A DNA stretch of 64,000 nt from JALHSW01 sp963720675. Lineage in GTDB: Bacteria > Actinomycetota > Acidimicrobiia > IMCC26256 > PALSA-555. Shown here piece after piece: positions 1-8,978 of this stretch (its first letter is position 1; each line of letters starts with the position of its first letter). Made by a program: the position numbers and the translations under genes. The stretch covers positions 558,001-622,000 of the forward strand of contig CAVRGH010000010.1 of NCBI GenBank assembly GCA_963720675.1, in the 5' to 3' direction. The notes below the pieces were generated by a model that was not told where the DNA came from, made no database searches, and saw only the letters and a list, made by a program, of their open reading frames with translations.

Positions 1-1
1 A

Positions 2-1114
2 TCAGGCCTCCTCCTCCGGCATGTCTCGTTCTGGCACGTCGTCCTCCAGGGCGCTGCGCAAGGTCCCGAGCAGGCGATCGTCCTCCTCCGGAGTCCCCAC
101 GGTGATCCGCAGGCACCCCTCGAGGCGGGGCCAGCGCGAGAAGTCCCGCACGAGGACACCGCGCGCCACCAGACGTTGCCACACCGCGTGGGCGTCGCCG
201 TCGATGCGCACCAGGACGAAGTTGGCGCCCGACGGCAGCACCGTCACCCCCGGCAACAGCGTCAGCTCGTGCGCGAGCCGGGTTCGTTCCGAGACGAGGG
301 CCGCCACCCGCTCCCGCATCTCGTGATCGAAGCGCAGGGCCTCGAGCCCGGCGAGCTGCGTCGCCACGGAGAGGTGGTACGGCAACACGACCTTGTCGAG
401 CTCGGCGACGATCGCTCGGGGTCCCACCGCGAAGCCGAGGCGGAGCGCGGCCAGCGACCACACCTTCGAGTACGTGCGCGTCACGACCAGCGGCACGTCG
501 TCAGCGACGAGCTCGAGCGCGCTCCAGTCGGCGAACTCGCCGTAGGCCTCGTCGACGACGAGCAACGCAGGCCCGTGGTCGACGACTGCGGCGAGGAGCG
601 CCTCGACCGTCGCGCGGGTCTCGACCGTCCCCGATGGGTTGTTGGGGCTGCAGAGGAACACCACGGTCGGGCGTTCGCTCGCGATGAGGATGCCGGCCTC
701 GGTGGGCGAGACCTGGAACTCGCTCGTGCGCTCCCCGACGACGACCTCGGTACCGGTGAGTCGGGAGATGTGCGTGTGCAGCGGGTACGTCGGTTCGAAC
801 ACGAGCGCTCGGCGGCCCGGGCCCCCGTAAGTGAGGAGGAGCGTCTGGAGCACCTCGTTGGAGCCGTTCGCACAGAAGACCTGCTCGGCCTCCTTGCCGA
901 GTCGCTCGGCGATCGCGCTGCGCAACCCGCCCGCGGCGCGGTCGGGGTAGCGGTGCAACGGCGCGGTGCGCAGCGCCTCGACCCACGCCGCAATGAACTC
1001 GGGCGGCGGCGGGTACGGGCTCTCGTTGGTGTTGAGGCGCACGTCGACGTCGAGCTGGGGCGAGTGGTAGCCCTCGAGCTCGACGAGGTCCGGGCGCGGG
1101 GTCGGGAGGCTCAT
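2..1114 (-). CDS. hisC: histidinol-phosphate aminotransferase
   Basis: Cytoplasmic PLP enzyme of histidine synthesis that transfers the amino group of glutamate to imidazole-acetol phosphate. The 370-residue product shows the fold-type I hallmarks in order: NESPYPPPPE near residue 30, NGSNEVLQ near 84, SPNNPSG near 156, DEAYGEF near 189, and TYSKVWSLAALRLG with the PLP lysine at about 217. Length is normal for HisC. Its ATG overlaps the hisD stop as ATGA, so translation is probably coupled. The stop codon is at bases 2-4, so the gene is complete, and any further his genes would lie beyond the left edge. Confidence 0.96.
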   Translation of the reverse strand: MSLPTPRPDLVELEGYHSPQLDVDVRLNTNESPYPPPPEFIAAWVEALRTAPLHRYPDRAAGGLRSAIAERLGKEAEQVFCANGSNEVLQTLLLTYGGPGRRALVFEPTYPLHTHISRLTGTEVVVGERTSEFQVSPTEAGILIASERPTVVFLCSPNNPSGTVETRATVEALLAAVVDHGPALLVVDEAYGEFADWSALELVADDVPLVVTRTYSKVWSLAALRLGFAVGPRAIVAELDKVVLPYHLSVATQLAGLEALRFDHEMRERVAALVSERTRLAHELTLLPGVTVLPSGANFVLVRIDGDAHAVWQRLVARGVLVRDFSRWPRLEGCLRITVGTPEEDDRLLGTLRSALEDDVPERDMPEEEA

Positions 1115-2410
1115 GCGGGATCCGTTCGGAGGGTGATCGAGCGACCGTGCTCGGCGAGACCTTCGACCGCGGCGAGCGCCTGCACGTGGGGGCCGACCCG
1201 CCGGAGCGCGTCCTCGTCGAGCGTGACGACGTGGACGTGGCGGCGGAAGTCGTCGACGCGCAGCGCGCTCGCGAAGCGCGCGGTGCGCGCGGTGGGAAGG
1301 ACGTGATTGACCCCGGCCACGTAGTCGCCCACTGCAGCCGGCGCCCAGGGCCCGCAGAAGACCGCGCCCGCGTTGCGGACGAGTGCGACGAGCAGCTCGG
1401 GATCTGCCGTCATCAGCTCCAGGTGCTCGGGCGCGATCGCGTTCGCCGCGTCGAGGGCGCGGGCGGCGTCGTCGACGAGCACGACGCGGCCACCACCGGC
1501 CAGGTTCGCCTCGATCTCCGCGCGCCGCGGGGCGGCCGCCGTGAGCTCCTCGACCGCCGCGTCCACGGCATCCGCGAGCGCTTCGTCCCACGTGATCAGG
1601 TCGGCACCGCCGTCGGGTCCGTGCTCGGCCTGGGCCAGCAGGTCGATCGCGACGTGGGCCGGCGTGGCGGAACCATCGGCGACGACCACGATCTCGGAGG
1701 GGCCGGCGAGCGACTCGATCCCGACGGTGCCCGCGACCTCGCGCTTGGCCGCGGCCACGTACGCGTTCCCGGGACCGACGATGAGGTCGACCGGACGGAT
1801 CGAATCCGTGCCGAAGGCCATGGCCGCGATCGCCTGGGCGCCGCCCACCCGGTACACCTCGTCGACGCCCGCGACCGCGGCCGCGGCGAGCGTCGCGGCC
1901 GGCACTGCGCCCGTGGCGTCGGGTGGGACGCACAGCACGACCTCGGGCACCCCGGCGATGCGCGCCGGCACCACGGTCATGAGGACGGTCGACGGGTAGT
2001 TCGCCCGGCCGCCCGGCACGTAGGCACCCGCGCGCTCGCACCGGAAGAACCAGCTCGCGGAGCCGTACCCCGTCGCGATCGAGCGCGACGTCGGGCGTGG
2101 CCTGGGCCTCGTGGTAGGCCGCGATCTCGCCGTGCGCGTACTCGAGCGCGCCCCGCAGCTCCGGCGACGCGGTCGCGAGCGCTTCGGCGATCTCGGCAGC
2201 CGGGACTCGCAGCTCGTCGACGCGGCACCCGTCGAAGCGCTCCGTGTACTCGCGCAGCGCAACGTCACCCCGGGTGCGGACGTCGGCGAGGATCGCTCGC
2301 ACCGCGTCGAGCACACCCGCGTCGTCGGACGTGGGGCGTGCAAGGGCCGCGGCGAGATCGCCGTCGAAGCCGCGGAGGTCGAGTCGCGCGAGCATGGGAA
2401 GCGCGCTCAT
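1111..2410 (-). CDS. hisD: histidinol dehydrogenase (one frameshift)
   Basis: Zinc- and NAD-dependent enzyme that oxidises histidinol to histidine in two steps. The N-terminal part (MLARLDLRGFDGDL onward) and the rest (ERAGAYVPGGRANYPS, AGPSEIVVVADGSA, APEHLELM, AVGDYVAGVNHVLPT) are in different frames. They join near base 2037 if one C is removed from GTGCGAGCGC, giving about 432 residues, the usual family size. Two starts are possible: ATG at 2410 (MSALPMLARL) or ATG at 2395 (MLARLDL). Neither has a clear Shine-Dalgarno sequence. The stop overlaps hisC by 4 nt. An essential-type gene with a single extra base, and intact motifs on both sides, suggests a sequence error rather than a pseudogene. 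Confidence 0.92.
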
Positions 2411-2479
2411 GCTAATCGTGCATCGGCGAGAACCGGCCCGAATTGCCCGGCTCGCGAACCGCGCGCAAGGCTCCGAGCC

Positions 2480-2683
2480 ATGAGCGCATCGGACAAGGCC
2501 GAGCTCCTGACGCTCCGCACCCAGGTCGAGGACCTCACGACGCGCGTCACCGCGATCGCGAACAAGTACGGCGCCACCCCCGACTCCGCCGTCGCCGCCG
2601 ACCTCTACGCCGCCGAGCGGACCCTCGTCACGACTCGCCGCTCCCTCGACCGCGCGATGAACCACCTCACGCCCGCGTCCTGA
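2480..2683 (+). CDS. small helical protein of unknown function
   Basis: A 67-residue product that I do not recognise. It is rich in Leu, Arg, Thr and Glu with a heptad-like pattern (ELLTLRTQVEDLTTRVTAI, then a second helix after the GATPDS turn), so a short helical hairpin or coiled coil is likely. There is no signal peptide or membrane segment. It diverges from hisD, starting 69 nt away, and its last 17 nt overlap the 3' end of nth on the other strand. Codon third positions are GC-rich like the neighbours, which supports real coding. Confidence 0.6.
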   Translation: MSASDKAELLTLRTQVEDLTTRVTAIANKYGATPDSAVAADLYAAERTLVTTRRSLDRAMNHLTPAS

Positions 2684-3383
2684 CCGCCTTCCCCGGCGCC
2701 TTCGTCCCCGCCTTCTTGGCGGCCTTCGGCTCGGCCTTGAACGCCGACGGGCAGATGTCGACGAGCACGCACTCGTCGCACCGGGGCTTGCGGGCGGCGC
2801 ACACCGCGCGGCCATGGAGGATGAGCCGGAGCGAGAAGACGCCGCGCTCCTCCGGGGGCACGAGCGCGTTCAGGTCGTGCTCGGCCTTCACCGCGTCGGT
2901 CTCCGCGGTCAGCTTCAACCGCAGCGCGAGCCGACCCACGTGGGTGTCGACCGGGAGCCCCGGCAGGCCGAACGCCACCGAGCGCACGACGTTGGCGGTC
3001 TTGCGCCCGACTCCGGGGAGCGTGACGAGGTCTTCGAGGTCCGACGGCACCTCACCGCCGAAGCGCTCCTCGACGGCGCGGGCCATGCCCAGCAGGCTCT
3101 TCGTCTTCGAGCGGAAGAACCCGCTCGAGTGGATCACCACCTCGAGCTCGGCCGGATCGGCGTCGGCGAGGTCGGCCGGCGTCGGGTAGCGCGCGAAGAG
3201 ATCGGGCGTGACCTTGTTCACCGTCTCGTCGGTCGACTGGGCCGACAGGATCGTCGCCGCGAGCAGCTGGAACGGGTTGTCGTGGCGGAGGGCGCAGAGC
3301 TCGGCCGCCGTTCCCGGGTACTCGGTCGCGAGCCGCTCACGAACGATCTCGGCCCGCGCGCTCGCACCCCTCGGCTTCGCCAC
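2667..3383 (-). CDS. nth: endonuclease III, DNA glycosylase/AP lyase
   Basis: Base-excision repair enzyme that removes oxidised pyrimidines and cuts the abasic site. The 238-residue protein has the helix-hairpin-helix LPGVGRKTAN with the catalytic lysine at about 128, the catalytic aspartate in VDTHVGRL at about 146, and a C-x6-C-x2-C-x5-C cluster at residues 195-211 that binds 4Fe-4S. The C-terminal tail is Lys/Ala-rich (KAEPKAAKKAGTKAPGKA), an extension beyond the usual core. The start is a GTG six nt behind a TAGGGT box, so the mRNA is probably leaderless. It is divergent from mshD. Confidence 0.95.
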   Translation of the reverse strand: MAKPRGASARAEIVRERLATEYPGTAAELCALRHDNPFQLLAATILSAQSTDETVNKVTPDLFARYPTPADLADADPAELEVVIHSSGFFRSKTKSLLGMARAVEERFGGEVPSDLEDLVTLPGVGRKTANVVRSVAFGLPGLPVDTHVGRLALRLKLTAETDAVKAEHDLNALVPPEERGVFSLRLILHGRAVCAARKPRCDECVLVDICPSAFKAEPKAAKKAGTKAPGKAVRTRA

Positions 3384-3389
3384 GCTCGC

Positions 3390-3395
3390 ACCCTA
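3390..3395 (-). promoter_or_regulatory. -10 box of nth (leaderless)
   Basis: On the minus strand TAGGGT lies 6 nt before the GTG of nth. That spacing puts the transcription start at or next to the start codon. No clear -35 element was seen. Confidence 0.5.
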
Positions 3396-3432
3396 TTGGG
3401 CGTCGACGGGCTGGGGAGCGACACCGCGGCGG

Positions 3433-3438
3433 TAGCCT
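3433..3438 (+). promoter_or_regulatory. -10 box of mshD (leaderless)
   Basis: TAGCCT lies 6 nt before the ATG of the mshD-like gene. The same box-to-start spacing occurs at many other genes in this window, and there is no Shine-Dalgarno sequence. Confidence 0.5.
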
Positions 3439-3444
3439 CGACCC

Positions 3445-4362
3445 ATGCTCGACGTGCAGGTGCGACGTCCGGTCGCGCCCGCGGACACCTCCGTGCTCCA
3501 GGGGCTCGCCGCGCGCGCCACCGCGGCTTCGGGTCATCCACCGCTCGGTGACACCGTCTGGCGCGACCTCGAGCACGTGGCGCCCGCCTCCGCCGTGATC
3601 ATCGCCGGCGACGGCGCCTTGGCCAAGGGTGCCGTGCACGTCGGGGCACCCGACGCCTCCGGCTCCGTGATCGCGGGCATCGTGCTCGATCCCGAGACCG
3701 ATGGGGATGTGGTCGGCACCGCATTGGTGGAGGCGCTCGTCGCCGATGCGCACCTGCGGTCGGTGCACCACCTCGAGCTCTGGGTCTTCGGTGCCGACGC
3801 GCACACCGACACGATGGCGAACGCCGGTGGCCTCGCCGTCGAGCGCGAGCTGTGGCAGATGCGCGTCCCGCTCCCCCTCGCCGAGACGGTGCACTGGCCC
3901 GACGGCATCGACGTGCGCACCTTCGAGCCCGGGCGCGACGAGGACGCATGGGTCGCCGTGAACAACCGGGCCTTCGTCGCCGATCCCGACCAGGGCAGCT
4001 GGACCCGGGCGACGCTCGCGGCCCGCGAGGCCGAGCCGTGGTTCGACCCGGACGGGTTCCTCCTCGCTCAGGACCAGCGGGGACTCGCCGGCTTCTGCTG
4101 GACCAAGGTCCACCCTGCGGCACCCCCCACGGACCCTGAGGCGCTCGGCGAGATCTACGTCATCGGCGTCGATCCGGACCGACAGGGCATCGGGCTCGGT
4201 CGGGCGCTCACCGTCGGCGGACTCGCGTCGTTGCACGAGCGCGGCATCTCCGTCGGCATGTTGTTCGTCGACTCGATCAACCGGGCCGCCGTGGGGCTCT
4301 ACCGGGCGCTCGGGTTCGACGTCGCGCGCATCGACCGCGCCTACGGGGTGGCACTCGCATGA
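3445..4362 (+). CDS. mshD: mycothiol synthase-like GNAT acetyltransferase
   Basis: Probable last enzyme of mycothiol synthesis, acetylating the cysteinyl amine of Cys-GlcN-Ins with acetyl-CoA. The 305-residue protein has two tandem GNAT domains, the MshD layout. The second is the better conserved: NNRAFVADPDQGSW in the substrate side and EIYVIGVDPDRQGIGLGRAL as the acetyl-CoA binding segment, then VDSINRAAVGLYRALGF. The length matches mycobacterial MshD (about 315). The stop overlaps the rlmN ATG as ATGA. The gene argues strongly for an actinobacterial host. A different double-GNAT enzyme cannot be fully excluded. Confidence 0.85.
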   Translation: MLDVQVRRPVAPADTSVLQGLAARATAASGHPPLGDTVWRDLEHVAPASAVIIAGDGALAKGAVHVGAPDASGSVIAGIVLDPETDGDVVGTALVEALVADAHLRSVHHLELWVFGADAHTDTMANAGGLAVERELWQMRVPLPLAETVHWPDGIDVRTFEPGRDEDAWVAVNNRAFVADPDQGSWTRATLAAREAEPWFDPDGFLLAQDQRGLAGFCWTKVHPAAPPTDPEALGEIYVIGVDPDRQGIGLGRALTVGGLASLHERGISVGMLFVDSINRAAVGLYRALGFDVARIDRAYGVALA

Positions 4363-5421
4363 GCACGCGGTACGGCGCGTCCGCGTGCCGATGTCGACGC
4401 GCTCCTCGCCGAGTGGGGCGAGCCCCGCTACCGGGCCGAGCAGGTCTGGGAGGCCCTGTACCGTCCCGCTCCGCTCGAGGACGCGACCGCACTCCCCCGG
4501 GCGCTCCGCGAGCGCCTGGCCGAGGCGTTGCCGCTCGAGCTGCTGTCGGTCGTCGAGGCGACCGCGGCCGACGGCATGACGACGAAATGGCTCTGGGGTG
4601 CGGGGCCCGACGCCGCGCAGGTCGAGACCGTGCTCATGCGCTCGCGCGACCGTGCCAGCGTGTGCGTGTCGTCCCAGGCCGGTTGCGCGATGGCCTGCTC
4701 GTTCTGCGCCACCGGCCAGGCCGGGCTCGAACGGCACCTGACGAGTGGCGAGATCGTGGAGCAGGTCGTCCGCGCCGCGCACAGCACCGAGCAGCGCGTC
4801 TCCAACGTCGTGTACATGGGGATGGGTGAGCCGCTCGCGAACTACGACGCGGTGTGGGAGTCCGTCGAGCGCCTCCACCGCGACCTCGGGCTCTCTGCCC
4901 GGCGGATCACGATCAGCACCGTCGGCGTGGTGCCCGGGATGCGGCGCCTCGCGACCGAAGAGCTGCCGGTGACCCTCGCGGTCTCGCTGCACGCCGCGGA
5001 CGACGACCTGCGCACGAGCCTCGTCCCGCTCAACCGCCGCTACCCGATCGCCGACGTGCTCGACGCCGCGGCCGAGGTCGCCGCGGCCCGCGGTCGACGG
5101 GTGACGTTCGAGTACGCGTGCATCTCGGGGATCAACGACAGCGTCGACCAGGCCCAGGCCCTCGGACGGCTGCTCGGCTCCTGGCCGGGCGTCGGCGGCG
5201 CCCACGTGAACCTGATCCCGCTCAACCCGACCGCCGGCTACGGCGGCCACGCATCGGCGCGGGCCCGGCTCCGCGACTTCGCCGCCGCGCTCCAGGCTCG
5301 CGGCGTCCACGCGACCGTGCGCCGGACCCGCGGCGTCGACATCGACGCGGCGTGCGGCCAGCTCCGGGCACGCGGGGCGATCCCCGGGGATGCCCCGCCG
5401 TCGACCACAATGGCGCCGTGA
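4359..5421 (+). CDS. rlmN: dual-specificity 23S rRNA/tRNA A-methyltransferase RlmN (one frameshift)
   Basis: Radical-SAM enzyme that methylates C2 of A2503 in 23S rRNA and A37 in some tRNAs. Visible features are the 4Fe-4S motif CAMACSFC, VVYMGMGEPLANYD, AVSLHAADDDLR, NLIPLNPT, and the C-terminal methyl-carrying cysteine in GVDIDAACGQL. The N-terminal domain (DVDALLAEWGEPRYRAEQVWEALY) has no ATG in its own frame. The ATG at 4359, which overlaps the mshD stop as ATGA, reads into it if one base is removed near 4380. That restores about 353 residues, the normal size. Without the repair the first in-frame start would be TTG at 4528, which drops a conserved domain. Confidence 0.92.
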
Positions 5422-5777
5422 ACCAGTACAAGTGGTTGAACCAGTACCAGCCGCAGACACTCGTGATCGGCACGATGTTCTGCTACATCGACGCCGTGTT
5501 CGGGTTCCTGTTCGGCGTCGTCTCGACGTCGTTCATCCTGGCGCTCGTCACGATCGCCGGTCTGGCCATCGGCGGCTTCGGGATCGCGAACGAGAAGAAG
5601 TGGGGCTACTACCTCGCGGTCGGCGCCGCCGTGCTCCAGTTCGGGATGCTGATCATCGTCGCCGGCGGTGACGTCCTCCGGTTCCCGCTGATCCTGAACC
5701 TGTTCTTCGACGGCGCCCTCGTCGCGCTGCTCCTCCACCCCCAGAGCCGCGAATACCAACGGATCTGGTTCAAGTAG
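5418..5777 (+). CDS. small integral membrane protein
   Basis: A 119-residue protein of unknown function that starts with GTG overlapping the rlmN stop (GTGA), so it is translated from the same message. It has about four hydrophobic segments (TLVIGTMFCYIDAVFGFLF, ILALVTIAGLAIGGFGI, YYLAVGAAVLQFGMLIIVAG and LILNLFFDGALVALLL) and a polar tail ending REYQRIWFK. The pattern fits a four-helix inner membrane protein. No catalytic motif is visible. Confidence 0.75.
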   Translation: MNQYKWLNQYQPQTLVIGTMFCYIDAVFGFLFGVVSTSFILALVTIAGLAIGGFGIANEKKWGYYLAVGAAVLQFGMLIIVAGGDVLRFPLILNLFFDGALVALLLHPQSREYQRIWFK

Positions 5778-5794
5778 GCGCCGAGCCGCGCGGC

Positions 5795-6031
5795 TCAGCC
5801 CAGCAGCGTCGCGACGAGGCCGATCACTCCGAGGATGATCCCGAGGGCGACGCACACGATGCCGGCAGTGCGCAAGCGCGCGAGCTTGCGCGCCTCGCGA
5901 GCGACCGCCTGCTGCTGGCGACGCGTCGCCGCACGCTCGCGTCGCTCGAGCGCCGGGAGGTCGATGACGCGCTCCCCCTCGACGTCCGGCACGGCGCGCC
6001 CGGCATCGGTCAGCTCACGCGCGTCGGTCAC
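5795..6031 (-). CDS. small single-pass membrane protein
   Basis: A 78-residue protein. The first 55 residues are charged and helical (ALERRERAATRRQQQAVARE), followed by one C-terminal membrane helix (GIVCVALGIILGVIGLVATLLG). The start is GTG, chosen because TAGCCT lies 7 nt upstream on the same strand. It converges with the preceding membrane gene, with 17 nt between the stops. Function is unknown. The layout resembles small tail-anchored membrane proteins. Confidence 0.65.
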   Translation of the reverse strand: MTDARELTDAGRAVPDVEGERVIDLPALERRERAATRRQQQAVAREARKLARLRTAGIVCVALGIILGVIGLVATLLG

Positions 6032-6038
6032 GGCCGGG

Positions 6039-6044
6039 AGGCTA
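6039..6044 (-). promoter_or_regulatory. -10 box of the 78-residue membrane protein
   Basis: TAGCCT on the minus strand, 7 nt before the GTG at 6031. It decides the start of this small gene, which has no Shine-Dalgarno sequence. Confidence 0.45.
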
Positions 6045-6126
6045 ACCAACCTCGGACGACCTCCTGTGACCGAGCAACCCCGAGCGACGCGGGGCGCGTG
6101 CCCGAGCGCGGACAGTGACGGCCGGG

Positions 6127-8112
6127 TCAGGCCGCAGGCGGCCGCGCGCCAAGCGCCGTGACGATGGCGTCGTAGAGGCGAGGCGCGACCCACGCCGCGC
6201 CCTCCTCCGAGTAGTGCCCACCGTCGCGCGGGCGCAGCGTCACGCCATCGATCGTCTCCGGGCACGGTGGCCCATCCGGGCAGACGATCGCCGCGAGATC
6301 GACGAGCGCCACCGAGTCCTCGTGGTCGCGCGCGTAGCGGCGATAGATGCCGTTGAGGCGCTCGATCCGATGGATGTTCTCCTGGTTCGCCGGACCCGCC
6401 TCACTGAACTCCGCGGGCGGTGGCAACAACGTGAGCACGAGGCGGGCACCGCCCGCGGAGAGCCGCGCCCGCGTCTCGTCGAGCAGTCCGCGCCACACCT
6501 GCTCGGCCTGCGGCGAGTCGAGCGTCACGATCCCGCCGTTGATCTCGCGGTCGGCAGACTCCCACGAGCTGAGCATCACGACGGCCTGGGGTGCGAGGTC
6601 GGCGATCACCTCGTCCTGGTAGCCCGGCGCACCGTCCGAACAGCCGACGCCCCACGGGACCCGCACACCGTTCGCGACCGGGTACCCGGTCAGCACCCCA
6701 CAGCCGGGTCGCACGGCTGCGGTGAGGGTGATGCCCTGCTGCCCGGCCTCCGCGGCCAGGGCCGGGGCCAACGTGTCCGCGACCGAGTCCCCGATGAACA
6801 CCATCGGGTTCGGCGTCGGCGTCGGGCTCGCCTCCGCACCGGTGGGCGATGTGGTCGTCGTCACGACCGGCGCGGTCGTGTGCGTCACCTTGTCGGGGGT
6901 TGCGACGAGGTAGTCGGGCGGTGGCGTCGCGCCGCTGGTGCCGAGGACGAGCACACCGAGCCCGACCGCCAGCCCGACGGGTGCCGCGACCCACGCCATC
7001 CGACCTCGCGGCCATCTGCGTTGCCGGACCGGCATCTCGACGAGGTAGTACGAGACCGTGGCGATCGCGAACGTCACCGTGAGCCGGGTGGTCGCGAGCT
7101 CCCAACCGCCGAGGCGGGTCCGCCCCTCGGAGATCGCGATGCTCACGGGCCAGTGCCACAGGTACAGGCCGTAGGAGATCGCACCGATCCACCGGACCGG
7201 CCGCAACGACAGCAGCGCCTTCAGTGACGATGTGCTCGGCGCGGTCATCGCCGCGATGAGGATCGCCACCGCGATCTCGAACCCGAGGAAGCCGCCCGGA
7301 TACATCCACGACGTCGTGTCCCGGATGGTCACGAACGCGGCCACGACCATCACCGCGGCAGCAATGCCGACGGCCTGGACCCAGCCCGACGAGCTGCGCT
7401 TGCCGCGCGCTCGCGCGAGGAACACGGCGAGCAGCGCGCCGACCAGCAGCCCGTGCGCCCGCGAGTCGGTGCCGTAGTACGCGCGTGACGGATCGACGGA
7501 GTCGTACCGCGCCGCCATGAGGCTGACCGAGCCGACGAGCCCGACACCGCACACCGCAGCGAGCAACCACGTGCGGCCGCGCGCGATGCGGAGCGTCGCG
7601 AACGCCACCAGCGGCCAGATCAGGTAGAACTGCTCCTCGATCGCGAGCGACCACATGTGCCGGAACGGCGACGCTTCACTCGACAGGTCGAAGTACGACT
7701 GGCCCGAGACGACGAAGTGCCAGTTCGCGCCGTAGAAGAGCGTCCAGATCCCGTCAGTGCGGATCGCGTCGAGTCGGTCGGTCGACGACGCGAGTGCTGC
7801 CCAGATCGCGACCGCGGCGACGACGACGACCAGTGCGGGGAGCAGACGCCGAGCGCGTCGCCCCCAGAACGCGACGAAGTCGATCGTCCCCGATCGGCCC
7901 CACTCGACGACGAGCAGCGAAGTGATGAGGTAGCCGGACAGGACGAAGAACAGGTCGACGCCGAGGAAGCCGCCCTGCATCTGTTCGGAGCCGAAGTGGA
8001 ACACGATGACCGCGAGGACCGCGACGGCGCGCAGGCCGTCGAGCGCCGGCTGCTGCGCGAACTTCGTCGGGAGGTCGCCGCTCGCGGGAGCCGCCGACAC
8101 CTCGGTCGTCAC
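6127..8112 (-). CDS. acyltransferase-3 / SGNH fusion, surface O-acyltransferase
   Basis: Membrane protein of about 661 residues, OafA-like: an N-terminal acyltransferase-3 domain with about ten helices carries acyl groups across the membrane, and a C-terminal SGNH domain outside transfers them to a surface polymer. Seen are ALDGLRAVAVLAVIVFHFG (catalytic His), GFLGVDLFFVLSGYLIT, the RRARRLLPA basic stretch, HMWSLAIEEQFYLIWP, a Thr/Pro linker, then VFIGDSVADT (Ser nucleophile) and DGGHYSEEGAAW (Asp/His). The start is GTG overlapping the stop of the upstream SGNH gene as GTGA. Substrate is not readable from the sequence. Confidence 0.88.
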   Translation of the reverse strand: MTTEVSAAPASGDLPTKFAQQPALDGLRAVAVLAVIVFHFGSEQMQGGFLGVDLFFVLSGYLITSLLVVEWGRSGTIDFVAFWGRRARRLLPALVVVVAAVAIWAALASSTDRLDAIRTDGIWTLFYGANWHFVVSGQSYFDLSSEASPFRHMWSLAIEEQFYLIWPLVAFATLRIARGRTWLLAAVCGVGLVGSVSLMAARYDSVDPSRAYYGTDSRAHGLLVGALLAVFLARARGKRSSSGWVQAVGIAAAVMVVAAFVTIRDTTSWMYPGGFLGFEIAVAILIAAMTAPSTSSLKALLSLRPVRWIGAISYGLYLWHWPVSIAISEGRTRLGGWELATTRLTVTFAIATVSYYLVEMPVRQRRWPRGRMAWVAAPVGLAVGLGVLVLGTSGATPPPDYLVATPDKVTHTTAPVVTTTTSPTGAEASPTPTPNPMVFIGDSVADTLAPALAAEAGQQGITLTAAVRPGCGVLTGYPVANGVRVPWGVGCSDGAPGYQDEVIADLAPQAVVMLSSWESADREINGGIVTLDSPQAEQVWRGLLDETRARLSAGGARLVLTLLPPPAEFSEAGPANQENIHRIERLNGIYRRYARDHEDSVALVDLAAIVCPDGPPCPETIDGVTLRPRDGGHYSEEGAAWVAPRLYDAIVTALGARPPAA

Positions 8113-8948
8113 GCCGGAGCCCCCAGGAGGTCGAGGAGCCTCGGCGCGAACCAGTCGGAGCCGGCTCGATCGAAGTGCCCGCCATCGGCCGGGCGGGGCG
8201 TGGCTCCATCGGCGAACGTCGCCGGACACGGCGAGATGCCCGATGGGCACAGGATCCGGTTGAAACGGAGGAGCGAGAACCGACTCGGGTCACCCCGCAC
8301 GACCTCGGTGAGGATCGCCTGCAGCGCTCGGGAGTCGGCGATCACCTGCGACGAGGGATCACCCTGCTCGCTCGGCGCCGGCAGAGCCGGCGCGGCGAAG
8401 ACCACCTGCCGTCCGGACCCGGGGGGCGCGAGCTGGTCGGCGGTCTCGCGGACGAGCGCAGCGAGTCCGGATCGACCGGCCGGAGTCGCGCTGTCGTAGG
8501 TGACGCCGTCGACGAGGTGGGTCGCGGGCTCCCAGGTCGAGACCCACAGGTAGACGTCGGCCGCGTACAGCGCCATCTCCGGGATCGTCCTCGAGGCGAG
8601 CCGCTGCTCACAGCCGGGTGACCACGGGACGATGTCGCCGTTGGGCGCGACGACCGTGCCGCGGATCAGCCCGCACCCCGGGACCACGACGGCACCGGCG
8701 TCGAGACCACGCGCCCGGGCGGCGGGGACGAAGCCCCACGAGACCGTGTCGGCGAGCGAGTCCCCGACGAGCGTCACGCGGGTACCGGGACCGATCGGCG
8801 GCGTCTGCTCCAGTCCCCGCCGAGCCGCGGTCGCGAGTCCTGGATCGACCGGGATCGGCAGCGGCGCCCGGCCCGCGTCGGCGGTGCTCATCGTCAGCGG
8901 GACCGCTCCGAGCACGAGCAGCGCGATGCCGAGTGTCCTGATGCTCAC
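8109..8948 (-). CDS. secreted SGNH hydrolase-like acyl esterase/transferase
   Basis: A 279-residue exported protein with a signal peptide (IRTLGIALLVLGAVPL, cleavage near ADA). It carries the SGNH blocks TLVGDSLADT (Ser), a central WVSTWEPATH, and DGGHFDRAGSDW (Asp/His). It resembles the SGNH ends of its two neighbours but has no membrane acyltransferase domain. It may act in trans with them, or de-acylate the product. The start GTG has a Shine-Dalgarno-like GGGAGGG upstream. The stop overlaps the next gene by 4 nt, so the cluster is read as one message. Confidence 0.85.
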   Translation of the reverse strand: MSIRTLGIALLVLGAVPLTMSTADAGRAPLPIPVDPGLATAARRGLEQTPPIGPGTRVTLVGDSLADTVSWGFVPAARARGLDAGAVVVPGCGLIRGTVVAPNGDIVPWSPGCEQRLASRTIPEMALYAADVYLWVSTWEPATHLVDGVTYDSATPAGRSGLAALVRETADQLAPPGSGRQVVFAAPALPAPSEQGDPSSQVIADSRALQAILTEVVRGDPSRFSLLRFNRILCPSGISPCPATFADGATPRPADGGHFDRAGSDWFAPRLLDLLGAPA

Positions 8949-8978
8949 GCCACCGCCCTCCCGGCTTGTTGGGTGTCC

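Noticed and set aside
1111..2410. hisD as a pseudogene
   Set aside because: All catalytic segments are present on both sides of one extra base, and the same kind of error hits many other genes, so an assembly error is simpler.
3337..5460. Very long open frame on the minus strand opposite mshD and rlmN
   Set aside because: High GC leaves few stop codons in shadow frames. The translation is Arg/Gly/Asp-rich with no motifs, and it lies opposite two clearly conserved genes.
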